This document shows positions 32,971 to 45,049 of a stretch of 64,000 nucleotides of DNA, piece after piece (position 1 is the stretch's first letter; each line of letters begins with the position of its first letter). The translations under genes and the position numbers were made by a program. The notes under the pieces were generated by a model, which searched no databases, was not told where the DNA came from, and saw only the letters and a program-made list of their open reading frames with translations. Origin of the DNA: Chloranthus sessilifolius (lineage: Eukaryota > Streptophyta > Magnoliopsida > Chloranthales > Chloranthaceae); the NCBI GenBank assembly GCA_021018995.1, contig CM037590.1, positions 63,459,597 through 63,523,596 of the forward strand. Reading direction: 5' to 3'.

Positions 32971-35900
32971 TTACAGATTCCATACCGTATCAGCACATTC
33001 ATCATCTTCTAAATTCTTCAAAGAACCCACCCGAAAAGAGACCTCTCTAATGATATTGTGCAATATCGTCTTTGTTTGAGTAATCACATTATTAAATATA
33101 CGATCATTTCGCTCCCGCCAAAGGAAAGCAATGGTAATGCAAAAAGCATTGCGAATAAGATGGTCCTTTCTTTTCTTCCCTTTAGCCTTTTTCATACATC
33201 TCTTCAATTCTTCAATCAAGGGAAGTTTACTGGAGTTTTTTATCCCTAACCTGAATCGAATGGATCTCCAGATCCATTGAGAAAAGCCACATCCAAAAAA
33301 TAGATGCTCTATATCCTCCGAATCCGCCCAACATAATACACATCTAGAAGGGATACTAATACCTCTTTTACAAAGATTGTCCATGGTCAGTAGCTTAAAA
33401 TTTACCGCTTGCCAAGCACAAAAAGAGTACTTTGAATATTGCCCGAATTTCATATAAATCCTTTCCAATCAACCACCACTCCTTTGATTCTAATAGCATT
33501 CCACGCCGTTCGAAGAGAAAATGTCCCATCACTTGAAGGATCCCAGGCCCATCGATCATGTTGATCCGAATTAGGCGGCGCAATAGATCGAACTGCATTC
33601 CACGCTTCTTCCAATCGACTAGTAGATGGATGCGACAAATTCCACACACCATCATGGACCACATCATTAACCATTGTGTTTTCATCAAGACCTGAATGGA
33701 CTAGTAGTCTTCTGCTATAAGTAGGAATAAGGGATCTGCCATTTACCCATGGATCAAATCAAAAGCTAGTAGTATTCCCATTCCCCAAAACAATCCGGCA
33801 ATTACTTAAGACATCTTCGCTGGTTGCCAGGATACCCCTCCATGCCCATGAAGGATCTCTAGGCAAAGAACAATTCCATATGCTTTGTCTCCCAACATAC
33901 TTAGCCCTCATAGCTTTGGCCCATAGAGAATCATTTTAAACAATTGACCAAAAAAGTTTGGCCATACCCGCATGATTCCAATTGTCAAGATTGCGAATAC
34001 TGAGACCACCTTCCTCCTTCAGTTTACAAACTCGCTTCCAACTGATGGGCGCATAGATTGAGCCAAAGACGGTCCTCTCCAAATAAAACGGCAAAAGATA
34101 TTTCCAATTTCTTTAATGGTTTTCGTTAGAAGGATAAAGGCCCTGGTCCAATATACTTGAAAGCTGCTCAAGACTGAAGATATCAACACAAGTCTGCCTA
34201 CATGAGAAAGAAAGTATCCCTTGCAACTTTCCAATCTATCTCTTATTTTATGAATAAGAGGCCTGCACATATCATGAGTCATTCTAGAAGAGAATAATGG
34301 AATACCCAAATACCGAATGGGAAGAAAACCTTGCTTGAAGTGTAGTCCATCTAGGATGTCCTTCTTGGCCCGACAAGCTCCGTTAAATATAACATAGCTT
34401 TTGTTTTCATTTGCCATAAGTCCGAAGAAGCTATGAAAGTACTCTAGAGAATCTTTGACCTCTCTAGCCGACGCAATGTCTTCCTTCAAAAAGAGAAGGA
34501 GATCATCTGCAAACATGAGATGAGAAACATTAGGTCCACCTAGCATGTTAGCAATAAGAATTCTTCCATCCTCAATTTTTTGTTCAAAAATACAAGTGAA
34601 GGCTTCTATAACAAGAGTAAGTAAGAGAGGAGACAGAGGATCTCCTTCTCTGATACCACACTTTCCACCAAAAAAACCATGAGGGGACCCATTAACAAGG
34701 ATGGAGAAGGTGGGAGTAGTGATGCATTGGGTAATCCATGCCACCCAATTATCATCAAAACCAATTTGCTTGGTGATATTGATGATGAAATCCCATCTCA
34801 CTCTATCATAAGCTTTTCGGATATCAATTTTCGCACATAAGGCTTTAACACCATTAGTTTGGTGGAATTTTCTAACCATCTCATGAGCAAGTAAAATATT
34901 TTCAGTTATCCTCCTACCCTTTACAAAGGTTGATTGATTCAGATTGACAAGTTTCGGAAGCACCAAAGCCAATCTATTCGAAAGTATTTTGGTAATAACT
35001 TTATAGACGAAGTTGCATAGGGCTATAGGTCTCAACTTATCAGCAGTATTAGCATCTTTTTCTTTCGGAATAAGTCTAATAAAAGTAGAATTTATAGACT
35101 TTAATAGTTTTTTCTTCATAAAGAAATTTCTTATCGCTCGAAGAAAATCCTCCTTGACGATATCCCAGTAGATCTTGAAAAAATCTGTAGGGAAGCCATC
35201 AGGGCCTGGGGCCTTCCCATTTGGTGAAGCAAATACCACTTTAGTGATTTCATCATTTGAAATCGGTGATGAGAGCATTGCGGCATCATTAGGAAGTAGC
35301 CGCCGTTTGAATGGAATGGCAGGCAGGGGATCAGAGCTGGACGAAGTATAAATATTTCTATAATGATTCACCAGACAGTCCCCAATCTGGCCCGGATCCA
35401 CCAATCTGCTCCCCCCATCATCCACCACCTCGTACAGATTATTCACAACTTTTCTAGCATTAACAGTAGCATGATAATACCTAGTATTGTGATCCCCATC
35501 ATTAATGCGCAGATGCCAAGACTTTTGAAAATAAAATTCTTCTTCACCGTTTAGCTCACAATTGAGCTCAACCAATGCAGTCTTCTCTTTTTTCTCTAGC
35601 TCCCCATTTAGAGGATCTCCTTGAATTGAATTCTGGATGGAATCGAGCATAGAGCGAGCAACACGAACTCTGGACTGAATAGTCCCAAAATCACGGCTAT
35701 TCCACTCACGAATAGCTTCTTTGACGAATTTGAGTTTCTGATGCAGAATAAATATTTCAGTACCTTCCACATATCTTTCCCAAGCCTTAGCAATGACATC
35801 CCTGAATCCTGCCTTAGACGTCCAAGCTGTAAAGAATTTGAAGGGTTTTGGCCCCGAGGGTACCTCATACTAAAATCTAATAATCATAGCCTAGTGATCC

Positions 35901-36489
35901 GAAATTTCAGCAAGCAAGTAATCAACCAAAACATCTAGCCATAAATATTTCCAATGAACATTGACCATAGCCCTATCAAGTCGACATAAGATACGTCTAT
36001 TTCCCAGAGATCTATTGGTTTAGGAAAGCGAATTACCAATAGCCCGAATATCATCAATCTGACAAGCCTCCAAGCAGTTATTGAATTCGCTCATGATACG
36101 CCTTGGTACTAATCTACCCCCTACCTTTTCCCCAGGAAATATCATACAATTAAAATCCCCATTCAGTAGCCACGGTCCACTGATATTAGCTGCAATATTT
36201 ATGAGGGAACTCCACAGCGATCGTCTGTCAGAGGCCAAGTTAGAAGCATATATAGCAAAAAGAAAAAACTGCATACCATCATTCCTTGTAACATTAACAT
36301 GAATAAATTGCTCAGTTTCTACCAATTTGTTAACTATGAATTTATCAGGATCCCACATAATCCATACCCGCCAATTTTGGTTTCCATGAGACACAAAATA
36401 CCGAGTTTTTGTTCCTTTATTAACTTTTTCACCTCATTGCTTTTGGTTTGCTTATTAAGCCCACGGACATTCCACGACCCACAATTCAT
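32971..36489 (-). pseudogene. LINE ORF2: endonuclease, reverse transcriptase, zf-RVT
   Basis: ORF2 starts at the ATG at 36489 with MNCGSWNVRGLNKQTKS, the start typical of plant L1 ORF2. The apurinic-type endonuclease follows, with LLNGDFNCM at about 36150. A stop and frame change lie near 36020. The longest open piece (34019-35770, 583 aa) is the RT: NGKAPGPDGFPTDFFK, KLRPIALCNFVYKVITK, KIDIRKAYDRVRWDF, GIREGDPLSPLLL, the catalytic LMFADDLLLF (about 34510) and RYLGIPLF. After further frameshifts, 32971-33468 gives the zf-RVT domain (CVLCWADSEDIEHLFFGC). This enzyme nicks DNA and copies its own RNA at the nick. The copy is dead, but the RT frame is unusually long for a relic. Confidence 0.9.
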
Positions 36490-36549
36490 TTAAACGGGTC
36501 AGAGTGCTGGGCCAACCCAGCGATATTTCCTTTTTCCTTCCCCTGTGGT

Positions 36550-37335
36550 CGAGATTTATTCTTTTGATGTTTGGGTTTATTATTACCTACTTCTTGCACA
36601 CCCATGATTTGAGAAATAGACCCAATTCCAAATTTACTATTATTGAAGACCCAAAAGTATTCTCGTCAATGCCAGCTAAGTAGTCAAAGTTATTGTGTGA
36701 TGGCAGATTATCCAAGCAGGCCTTCTGCTCAGATTTCCCCATCTCTATGTGTATAGCCGTAGGTTTGTTATTGCCATCTAAAGATGGCAGCAATTTCAAA
36801 CTTCCAACCGCACTTTTCTCCTTAAAATTTTGTCCACACATCATAAAGGAAGGTGAGACCTCATACCTTTCCGCCTCAGAAAATGCCCACATCAGCATCA
36901 CCATTCGGCCCTCTTCCCTGAAAGATTGGTAAAACAACACAGCGGCTGTCTCTATAGTCTGAAACGGCAACAATAATATTCTGCCCTCTTTCCTGATTTG
37001 CTATTTGTAATTTTTCGTGCATATCTAACTCAGAAGCCGCCACATCATCAACAGCAGCCGACCCTCTTTCCTGAAAGGTAGGTATATCTGCATATCTTCT
37101 GTCCACAAAATCAGAACCGGCACCATCCTCAGCAGTTCTCGGCCCCTTTTCCTCTGGTATACCAGCGCAACACCTTTCCCCCCTAGAAACTGATATCTCA
37201 GGGTCTAAATTTTGCTTCTCTCGCTGTATGGAAGGTGACCCAGATCTACGCTTGTGGGATCTAACAAGTTGCCATTCTTCTCCCCTAAGAGCCTGCTCAC
37301 CCTCCTGATTTCCAAGCTCTCCAATAGGCGCCGAA
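36550..37335 (-). pseudogene. LINE ORF1, C-terminal remnant
   Basis: Upstream of ORF2 on the minus strand is a charged, stop-interrupted sequence (GEEWQLVRSHKRRSGSPSI, then an E/D/R-rich tail). It is placed where plant L1 ORF1, an RNA-binding protein, ends. No RRM or knuckle remains because the 5' part is missing. Confidence 0.5.
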
Positions 37336-37627
37336 TGACCCTAATTTATGATAATATTATTGGCAAAAATAATTTAGAACTTAGCTATTCTATCTTTATC
37401 TATTTCTATAATATAATAAAATTTTGTGACATAATTATCACTGCTTTGTTTAAACATGTGTGGATAGTAGACTTGTTTAGGTATGTTTTACAGTTTCGAA
37501 GACGAAAATTCCTTGAGGAGAGGTAAATATAATGACCCTAATTTTTGGGCATATTGAATTATACTCATACTTCTTTGAAACTGGCAAGTCGATTTTCGAG
37601 GCCGAAAATTCTTTAAGGTGGGAAGAA
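37336..37627 (+). other. Chimeric junction: remnants of gypsy 3' ends with PPT-like strings
   Basis: It holds two gypsy-type run-ups: GAAGACGAAAATTCC..GAGGAGAGGTAAATATAA (37498-37532), followed by an LTR-start-like TAATGACCCTAATTT, and GAGGCCGAAAATTC (37598) with the PPT AAGGTGGGAAGAA (37615-37627) directly before the LTR at 37628. The same AATGACCCTAATTT also stands at the LINE edge (37334). These are left-overs of at least two elements joined by deletion. Confidence 0.55.
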
Positions 37628-37972
37628 TGTAATAACTCGAAAAATCAGACCCGAACTCGACTGACCTCGAGTGTGTGGTCGACACGAAAACCGATGTCAT
37701 CTTAGATTTTCTTTATAATAATAAATATTTAAATATTATTAGGATGACTTTGTGCAGACGGATTAAGGTTTAAATGTGTGTTTTGGTCTTTAGTGTGGAA
37801 GCCGTGCACCGACGCATCATATGCCGCTCAACGCCGAATCAGGACCTTGGATAAGGTTAACACCCATGTGGATGTGTATGTTTAACAAGGGAACTAAGCC
37901 CTTTAGCTAATTAAAAGACAAGCTTCTCTTGGAAGCTTCAACCGGTTGCATAACTTGGAGTTTGGGAGTTCT

Positions 37973-38003
<31 letters not shown>

Positions 38004-40582
38004 CTTCCCCGTGGAACCCTCACGAGAAATCGTGAGATTTCGATTGCAATCGCGCCGCAATCTCCGCAACCTTTGCAAAGAACATGACGACGGCCTCGCT
38101 TGAGTGTCTGTCGTTGGTAAATTCCAAATCCAACCGTTAGAGATCCGAGAACTTCAAGCCATTCAAACCCCTTTTTCCTTAGAAACCCCGTTTTTCAAAA
38201 ACCGTTCCACCTCGCGATCGCTAACCGAGCATTGAGAAGGTTGAGATCGATGCGTAGATCATTGACAACTTCATCTTGAATACGTGGTGATCAATCGTTG
38301 TGAAATCGCCGTAAAGATCCGAAAGTTTCGTTTCGAAACCCTTTTGGACAACGATCCTTAAAGGCGCGAAATCGATCAAAGAAAGGTTAGTTTTTATTTG
38401 ATTTCAATGGTTTAGATTATATAATAAATCATTGTCTTAGTTTAGTGTGTATGTGTGTGTGATTCGATGAAGATCGTAGAATATTTGGATGAAAATAGAT
38501 AAAAAATGATAAAACCTTATGGCTGTGCATTTCTGAAGGTTTTGATCGATCAATGTAAGTGATTGATCAATCAAATTGGGTGTTGATCGATTAATATAGG
38601 TGATTGATCGATCAATATCAGTGATTGATCGATCAAATTATATATACAATGATAAAAACAAGTTTGGTTGCTGGAAGTTCATTCCCGACAGCATTGATCG
38701 ATCAATGGTGAGATTGATCGATCAATGTGATGTGTTGATCGATCAATGGTGAGATTGATCGATCAATGTGATGTGTTGATCAATCAATAGTGAAATTGAT
38801 CGATCAATGTGATGGTTGATCAATCAATGTGAGATTAATCGATCAACATGATGTATTGATCGATCAATTTGACTGTGCCAACACTGCTTCAGTGTTTTGG
38901 CCATAACCTTTACTCCGAACTCTGATTGATGCAATTCTTATGGCATTGGAAAGAGGACAACTATATCTACAACTTTTATGAATTAACTAACTAATGAATA
39001 AATTATTTTGATGATCAAAATTGAGCTGGAAGTTTGGCCAAGTTCTAAGTTAGCACGTTTTGACTGAAGTATCGATATAGCTTCAGTATTTTAGCCATAA
39101 CTCCTTGTCCCAAACTCCGATTGATGCGATTCTTGATGCGTTGGAAAGAGTACGACGAGATCTAACTCTTTTATTAATTAGCTAAATCTTTAATCAAATT
39201 TTTTGAGGGTCAAAATGAAGTAGGAAGTTGGGTCAAGTTTCGATTTAACACGAAATTACCCATTTCCGTCTCAGTTTTGAGAAAACACTTAAATACGTCA
39301 ATATTATTAATAATTAGGATCAATTTTTATACATCATCATGTGTGTGATGTAGACTAAGAGTGAAGGCCGTAGATAAGAACTTTTGGACAGCTTTAGAAC
39401 GGCGTTAGATTTGCTTAGAAAGAGGTCTGACCTGAGGTAGGGGAAAACCAACCTAAACTGCTTTTGAGTATGATTTCATGTTTATTTCATATCTGCGCCC
39501 TGATTTCTATTTTTAACAAGCATGTAAGCATATCATAAATTTCTGCTATCTCTGATTTCTGTTTTCTAATTTGTTTCTGAAACCTGCTCTTGATTTCTGC
39601 TATCTGATCTGTGAGGTCTATGCGTGTATGTGATTTGATGATTTAATCAGATGATCCCCATCGACCCGACGATATATTCGAGCCTGGCACACTTGTGCAT
39701 CTGCTTGTAATCCCTCGGCACAATTGCACTCTATAGATGAGGCATTGTTGCAATCTAAAATTGTTCATATGAACGACGATTGGTTGGGATTTTCTATCGG
39801 TAAATTCCTGTTTACTCCGTGTTATATATTCACGGGAGTTTCTTAAGTTAGAAAACTAATACAATTTAAATTACTGATTATATATCTGCATCACAGTTGT
39901 TTCTTGTTTACAAATTTAGTATTTACTCTGATTTTGCCTATTTATACATTCTGATTTGATTTTCTATTTTGAAATATCATGTCTTGCATATTCATTACAC
40001 TTTAGTTGGTATTCTTCTATTGAGCTATGATGTAACTCACCCTGTTTCCATTAATATTTTAGGTTCAGAGACTAGAGTTCACGCGAGCGAGCGACGACTA
40101 CCACTGATCTAGAGTTTGAGAATTAGAGAGACGAGGAGGCCCGGCGTCGGTGGACGATTTTACCGTGAATGCAGGTATACTAGTCTGCTCATTTTTGGAT
40201 GTTGTATAAACTTTGGATTATTGTGTGCCTGGTGGCCACTTCTGTATTTACTTTCTGTAGATATTTTCTTTCTTTTATAGTATTACTATACATTCTATTG
40301 GAACCATTATTAGGAACCATTGTTTTGGGTGATGGATGTCCATCACCATTGGTTCTTCTTGGTTCCTTTTTGGGAATGTATATTTTTATATATTTAGATG
40401 CATGTTTGTTTTATTGCTTCTTTCTATTTTAAATGCCTTGTGATGACTCGATCTACCACTGCTGGACAGTGTCGACTTAGTTTTCGCTATACGAGTAGAC
40501 ACTTCGTGATTTGTCCTGGGGATCATCCAGAGTATGATCCTGATGGCATAGATTTCCGGGTGCGGAAATTCGGGCTGTCACA
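37628..40582 (+). repeat. Tekay-like LTR, 2.96 kb (GATCGATC family)
   Basis: It starts TGTAATAACTCG after a PPT and ends GGGCTGTCACA. Internal order: (GA)n at 37974-38000, a GATCGATC palindrome array (38535-38875), two TTGGAAAG..block copies (38896-38990 and 39090-39180), GAGGTAGGGGAAAACC (39433), GAACGACGATTGG (39771), TTGAGCTATGATGTAACTCA (40019), terminus. It is the 3' LTR of a largely lost element. The same family recurs on the minus strand from 61434. Short frames in its 3' part are not genes. Confidence 0.85.
38535..38875. repeat. Palindrome array TTGATCGATCAA
   Basis: About twelve copies of the palindrome TTGATCGATCAA (a few mutated to TTGATCAATCAA). The dense part (38690-38875) has a 20-22 bp period. 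The 7-9 bp linkers differ from copy to copy. Confidence 0.9.
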
Positions 40583-40982
40583 ATGCCTATCCAATCTAGA
40601 ATATCTCTGAAGAAAATTTAGTCTCAAAACTTAGACTTCTGATGAATATTCTTCTTGGGATGATAATCACCTTAATAAATGGATGCAACACTTTGAAACC
40701 AATGTGCCAATGGGAGCTCCAGTGATTAGTTTTGCATTCATGGGTCTTGTTATTGATGTTGGATAAATTGCATAACAATGAGTGAAAGTTATGTGTTGCA
40801 TGTGAGGTAAGAATATGATGTGAGCATGTAGCTACTAGTGAGTATAGGTAAGTGCAATGTGTGTGGAATAGTCCATATCTGTTACGGGGGTTCTTTGTCT
40901 TGCGTGCTGCTCTATATAAAGAGCAGGTACTTGTCTTACATGATAATACAATATAATACCAATGTAGCTCCTTTAGCAGACC

Positions 40983-41023
<41 letters not shown>

Positions 41024-42302
41024 TCTCCTCCTTCTCTTCTCATTCTTTAGACGCAATAATTCTTTTGTTTATCTTTTGTTAATCTAGTTTATGAATTTAT
41101 GTTAATCAAGTATTGAATGTATGTGTTGGCTTTCCTGTGTAGAGCAAATTGGGGATGGCTAAGACATGTTTCTTCTTTCAAGACCTTTTCTAGCAAGACA
41201 GTGGCATGCTAATTTCATAATGAATATCCTTCGCTTGGCTGGTTTTCTCATGGCTAAATTACATGATTCTACTTTTCTCCGACTCTTTTTGAAACCATAT
41301 GACATTGTATTCATTTCCTGGTTGAGGTGGCATTACTATTAATAGCCTGATGTGGTATCCTAGTTATCATGAATCCCATCATCAGCAGATTTTCTGTTCT
41401 TTGTAAGGTGGGAGATTAGTAAATTGTCACTCAAGTTGGGCATATCTGTCATCTCAGACTCTTAGTCACTGTCACAGGATTTTGCTTCAGTTATATGGTC
41501 TGAAGCCATCTGTTGGTCATTTAAATGAGTTGTTAGGCTTTTGGTTTTGACGTTCCGAAGAAAAAAGTGACTCCAATGTCAAAAAATTCATGAAACCGAA
41601 ACTCTTTCAACATTCTCTGTTTGAGATCAAGATTCTACAGGAATCTCACCTGAAGATCTCTATGCATTTTACCATTATGTTGTAGTATGTTATTTTTCAC
41701 TGGTTAAATTACTTTATTAAGCACCATTTTCAATGGCTAAATATTTTTTTTTTGTTAAATTTCTGTTGGTTGCCATGAATTTATTTCATGTTTAAGTTTA
41801 CATACTTATCACATTTTAGCGCCATTGTTTAAGTCTAATATATCCATTATGCACTTTTTTGTACAATTCTTAGTGTAAGTGTGGTTAAGTCCAACATTGC
41901 GGAGTTCCTAGGCCTCTCTATTTGCACCCTAATACTCAGAAATTTAATGAAATTTGGATAATTTCCGCATTGTGGGAGTTTATAGGTTCCTCTACCTGCA
42001 CCCAGTTTTTGTCACAACTGCATAACTTTTTCTTCCCACAATTGGATCTTGTCTGGGTATACAGGAGGGATATGTCCATACAGCAGGATAAATAGAAGCC
42101 AACTTACATAGAACTTCAATTTTATTTTATCTTAGCTTCAATCTGAAGTACAGATTGCGTTGATACATTTGTGTAAGATGTTGGTTTCTGCTGTTCCTAT
42201 TCCTGGCCATCATTGTATTTAGTTGACTATAGCATTTCATGTTATTTCTTGCTTTACAATTTGAAGTTTTTGGTTTCGTATAAATGTTCCATTATTCACT
42301 GC
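40583..42302. other. Unrecognised sequence with (CT)n
   Basis: A (CT)n tract lies at 40985-41020. A short plus-strand stretch near 40655-40765 (HLNKWMQHFETNVPMGAPV) looks protein-like but is too short and matches nothing I recognise. The rest is T-rich, intron-like sequence. Confidence 0.4.
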
Positions 42303-42512
42303 TCTCAAATATCCGAAATACGATGCATCCTGATTTTGAGAAACTTTCTATTTGACTATAATAGTCAGAAACTTTTTCTTCCCAATCCTTTTTCTATAAA
42401 TATCCAAAAAAAGGGCACTTCTCAAAAAGAGGATCCATGTTGCTAAAGTTTCTCAGTATTATACTCGAACGTAAAGTTTCTCGTAATCAGGACGCACCGG
42501 ATATTAGGGTCC
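42303..42512. mobile_element. Foldback MITE of about 210 bp
   Basis: The left arm AATATCCG..CATCCTGATTTTGAGAAACTTT and GACTATAATAGTCAGAAACTTT is repeated inverted at the right (AAAGTTTCTCAGTATTATAC, AAAGTTTCTCGTAATCAGGA, CGGATATTAGGGTCC). It is non-coding, and the TSD was not determined. Confidence 0.65.
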
Positions 42513-42620
42513 TTGAAATTCGTGACTTTGATTTATACAACTTAGTGAAATGTCATCAATACCCTGCTTTATAAACCTTGTTTTAAACTCTCTTCCCTTG
42601 CTTTTTTACATGCGACAGAG

Positions 42621-42718
42621 ACCCAAAGAGGAGCATCGACTTTTCCGGCGGGTGTTCCATCGACTTCTCCGGCGGGTGTTCCAACGAGTGCTGAGGTTCC
42701 CAGAAGAATTACCTCAAG
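42621..42718 (+). other. Possible exon fragment with a 24-bp tandem duplication
   Basis: After a T-rich run and GCGACAG (3' splice-like) comes an open stretch reading STFPAGVPSTSPAGVPTSAE, ending AAG|GTATTC (5' splice-like). The TTYTCCGGCGGGTGTTCCA unit is present twice, 24 bp apart. It is GC-rich relative to its surroundings. The gene is unknown, and a chance match is possible. Confidence 0.3.
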
Positions 42719-43193
42719 GTATTCATTTTTGTTCCAGCTCCATTCTCTTCGATTCATCAAATCAAGCCCTATTGTCTACTGATTTGCAACGAATATCCTT
42801 GGGTTGAAAATCCTAACGTTGACATCTTTGCTCTCGTAGACATCTTTTTTTGCATCTATCTTGTAAGTATTTTTGTTAGAGGTGCTAAGCATGATTTTTT
42901 TTTTAGCTGATAGTATTTTGTTTTAATGTACGGTGTAGTGTTGTGTATATGGTCTCTACATGTTCAATAAAATGCCTTGCAGAAATGTTATTTTTTTGTT
43001 TTTCATTTTCAATTTACATCTTCATTTAAAGCATTCCAAAAAATAGCTACCATTTTCTCTGTAGCTCTTTATTTTATTTTATTTTCATTTATTTATTTAT
43101 TGTTATTACCAATTAATAAACATTATCTTTTCATTGAAGAAGTAAGCAAAATCTAATTCTAAAAAAATGAGAACTACAAAGCTCTCACAAATC

Positions 43194-43580
43194 TTACTCT
43201 CTTCTCCATTTGAAGGTTCGGCATTGCCACCACCTCAAAACCGGCAAAGAAAGAGAAAGATTGCCTAAAACTATTCGAATAGAAAATAGGCGCAGTGCAT
43301 CACCACGGAAGGCTCTTTTTAGCTTGCGTTCGAATCTCCAAATTTTTTTTTTATAAAACATAAAATGTGAGGTGATCGCCCATTTGGCCAAGTTGTCTGC
43401 CACACAATTCCCTTCCCTGTACGTACATTTGCAATGCAATTTCATCTTTTGGGTAAGAGAAATCTGTGATTTCTCTGAGCTAATTGATGACATTCCATGG
43501 TATCTTACCTCCGTTGATGGTGGACGAAAGCAATTCGAGTCCAAGCATTTAAACTTAATTGATTCATGAAATAATATCAA
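43194..43580 (-). pseudogene. RNase H-like fragment of a non-LTR element
   Basis: The minus-strand frame contains KCTYREGNCVADNLAKWA, the C-terminal signature of plant RNase H-like domains (HxxREGNxxADxLA), preceded by an L/S-rich helix region. The upstream catalytic residues are not visible. It is probably a 5'-truncated LINE or retroposed remnant; an AT-rich TTTATTTTATTTTATT stretch lies just beyond its 3' end. Confidence 0.6.
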
Positions 43581-43624
43581 GATGTAATTGCTTTGTGTAA
43601 AACAGATATGCCAAGCCTATCTAC

Positions 43625-45049
43625 TAGAGCTGTCAGCAGGCATGGTCAAGTCGGGTTGGGTCGGGAAAAAATTTAGGCTGCCCAGTACTTTGGGCACTTG
43701 ACCTAACCTGACTCAATATGTGTACCCAGACATGACCTGACCTGACCCGAAAAACTGGTAAGTTGGGAAATCCCCCAAAATCCTCTATACATTGTATAAA
43801 ATATCAGGTCGGGCATGTGAATCTTGAAAATTCCCTAAACTCTTTATACCCTATATGCATAGAACTTTATGATCATCTCTTGTTTTACTCTGTTTTATGG
43901 ATAATGTGTGGGTGGGACCTAAAATTGGGACTAACCACGATAATTTTTTTAATTGTAGATCCTTGTTTCTTTGTTTTGTTGTTTTTTAAATCATGATTGG
44001 TTCGTTGTAAATACCGATGCAAATGGGTCATGTCTTGTCCGTGAAGGTGTAGATCTTACCAGACCCATTTAGTAAGCATGTCCAGATTTTGACCTACATT
44101 CACCCATATATTAATAAGTCGAGCCCAAGTCTAGGTTGGGTCAGGATTTTCAGCTACCTTTGATCTGAGGAGGTCTAAGGGTTAGGTTTACATCTAGGAA
44201 CAAATGCAACCTATTTAGAGGTGGCAGCAAGCCGGGCACAGCCGAGATAACCTCTTATAAACAGGCGGTTCTCGGGCTAGGGCCTATTGAAAAATCACAA
44301 ATATGTAAGCCTAAGCCCAACACATTACCACCCATAAACATATGAATGGCGAAATGGATGCATGTGGGTCGAGTAGCATGTAGCAAGGAAATGGAGAATG
44401 AGTGAAGTGGAGACGGTGGATGCTGATCTCTATGCCCTCTATGGCTCGCCCAAAAATGTTGATTGCTGGCAAGTGCAAAAAACAGTTGCATGTGTTGGAG
44501 ACGAGAATCGAGTGCCTTGAGGATGGATTGGAGTACATATTTAAGCGTATGATCAAAACCTGCAGAGTCTCCCTTCTCAACCTCCTTAGCCATTAGAAAG
44601 CAGATCTCTGCAGCATTCCATCCCCTTAGGCATCCTAAATTTTTTTTAATGGACATGTCTATGGGTTTTACTTGTAGATCTGTATACATTAACAAAAAAT
44701 ATGTATAGCATGTAATTTAAGCCCAAATCAATAGATTTCTGATACTATTTCTATTAACACTAATAATACATTGTCCTGTTATTGGTGTAGACTCTGCTCT
44801 ATTAGTATAAACTTACTCATAGTCTTCCAACAATAGCTCAAAATTTCGCAAATTATAATCAAACTTTAACAAAATTATATGCTCATTAAAGTTTGACTTT
44901 TATCAAATTTTAACTACTGTAATCTGACAGTACTTCTATAGGTCGGGTCAAGTCGGGTAGATTGTCGGTTCGGGTCGGGTTGGACATTTACATATTTTTT
45001 TTATTAGGCAGCCAAAATTTTGAACCAACCTGACCCATTGACAGCCCTA
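43625..45049. mobile_element. hAT-like element with TAGRGCTGTCA inverted ends
   Basis: The left end TAGAGCTGTCAGC and the right end TGACAGCCCTA (reverse complement TAGGGCTGTCA) are inverted. Each is followed by GGGTCGGGTTGGG-type words (43645-43760; 44935-44985). No clear 8-bp TSD and no transposase are seen. The 1.4 kb interior, with further GGGTC/GACCC words near 44090-44240, shows only antisense shadow frames. Confidence 0.5.

Larger units (their letters stand above)
32810..37335 (-). mobile_element. 5'-truncated L1-type plant LINE
   Basis: About 4.5 kb on the minus strand, ending in a poly(A) (T-run at 32810-32827). It holds the tail of ORF1 and a nearly complete ORF2 with endonuclease, reverse transcriptase and a zf-RVT module. 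It inserted into the integrase of the plus-strand gypsy relic. No TSD could be found at the right-hand junction, where the gypsy element does not resume. Confidence 0.88.

Noticed and set aside
34019-35770. Calling the 583-aa LINE frame an intact gene
   Set aside because: The open part is long, but ORF2 is broken on both sides (near 36020 and between 33470 and 34018) and ORF1 is truncated, so it is a pseudogene.
37334-37544. AATGACCCTAATTT pair as the target-site duplication of the LINE
   Set aside because: The second copy follows a PPT run-up, as an LTR start would, and the left LINE junction at 32810 lacks this sequence.
40199-40610. Plus-strand ORFs in the 3' part of the LTR
   Set aside because: They lie in LTR sequence matched by the opposite-strand LTR at 61434, where the frame is not kept.
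43883-44695. Several ORFs inside the hAT-like repeat
   Set aside because: They overlap on both strands, have no family motif and lie between inverted GGGTC-rich ends.
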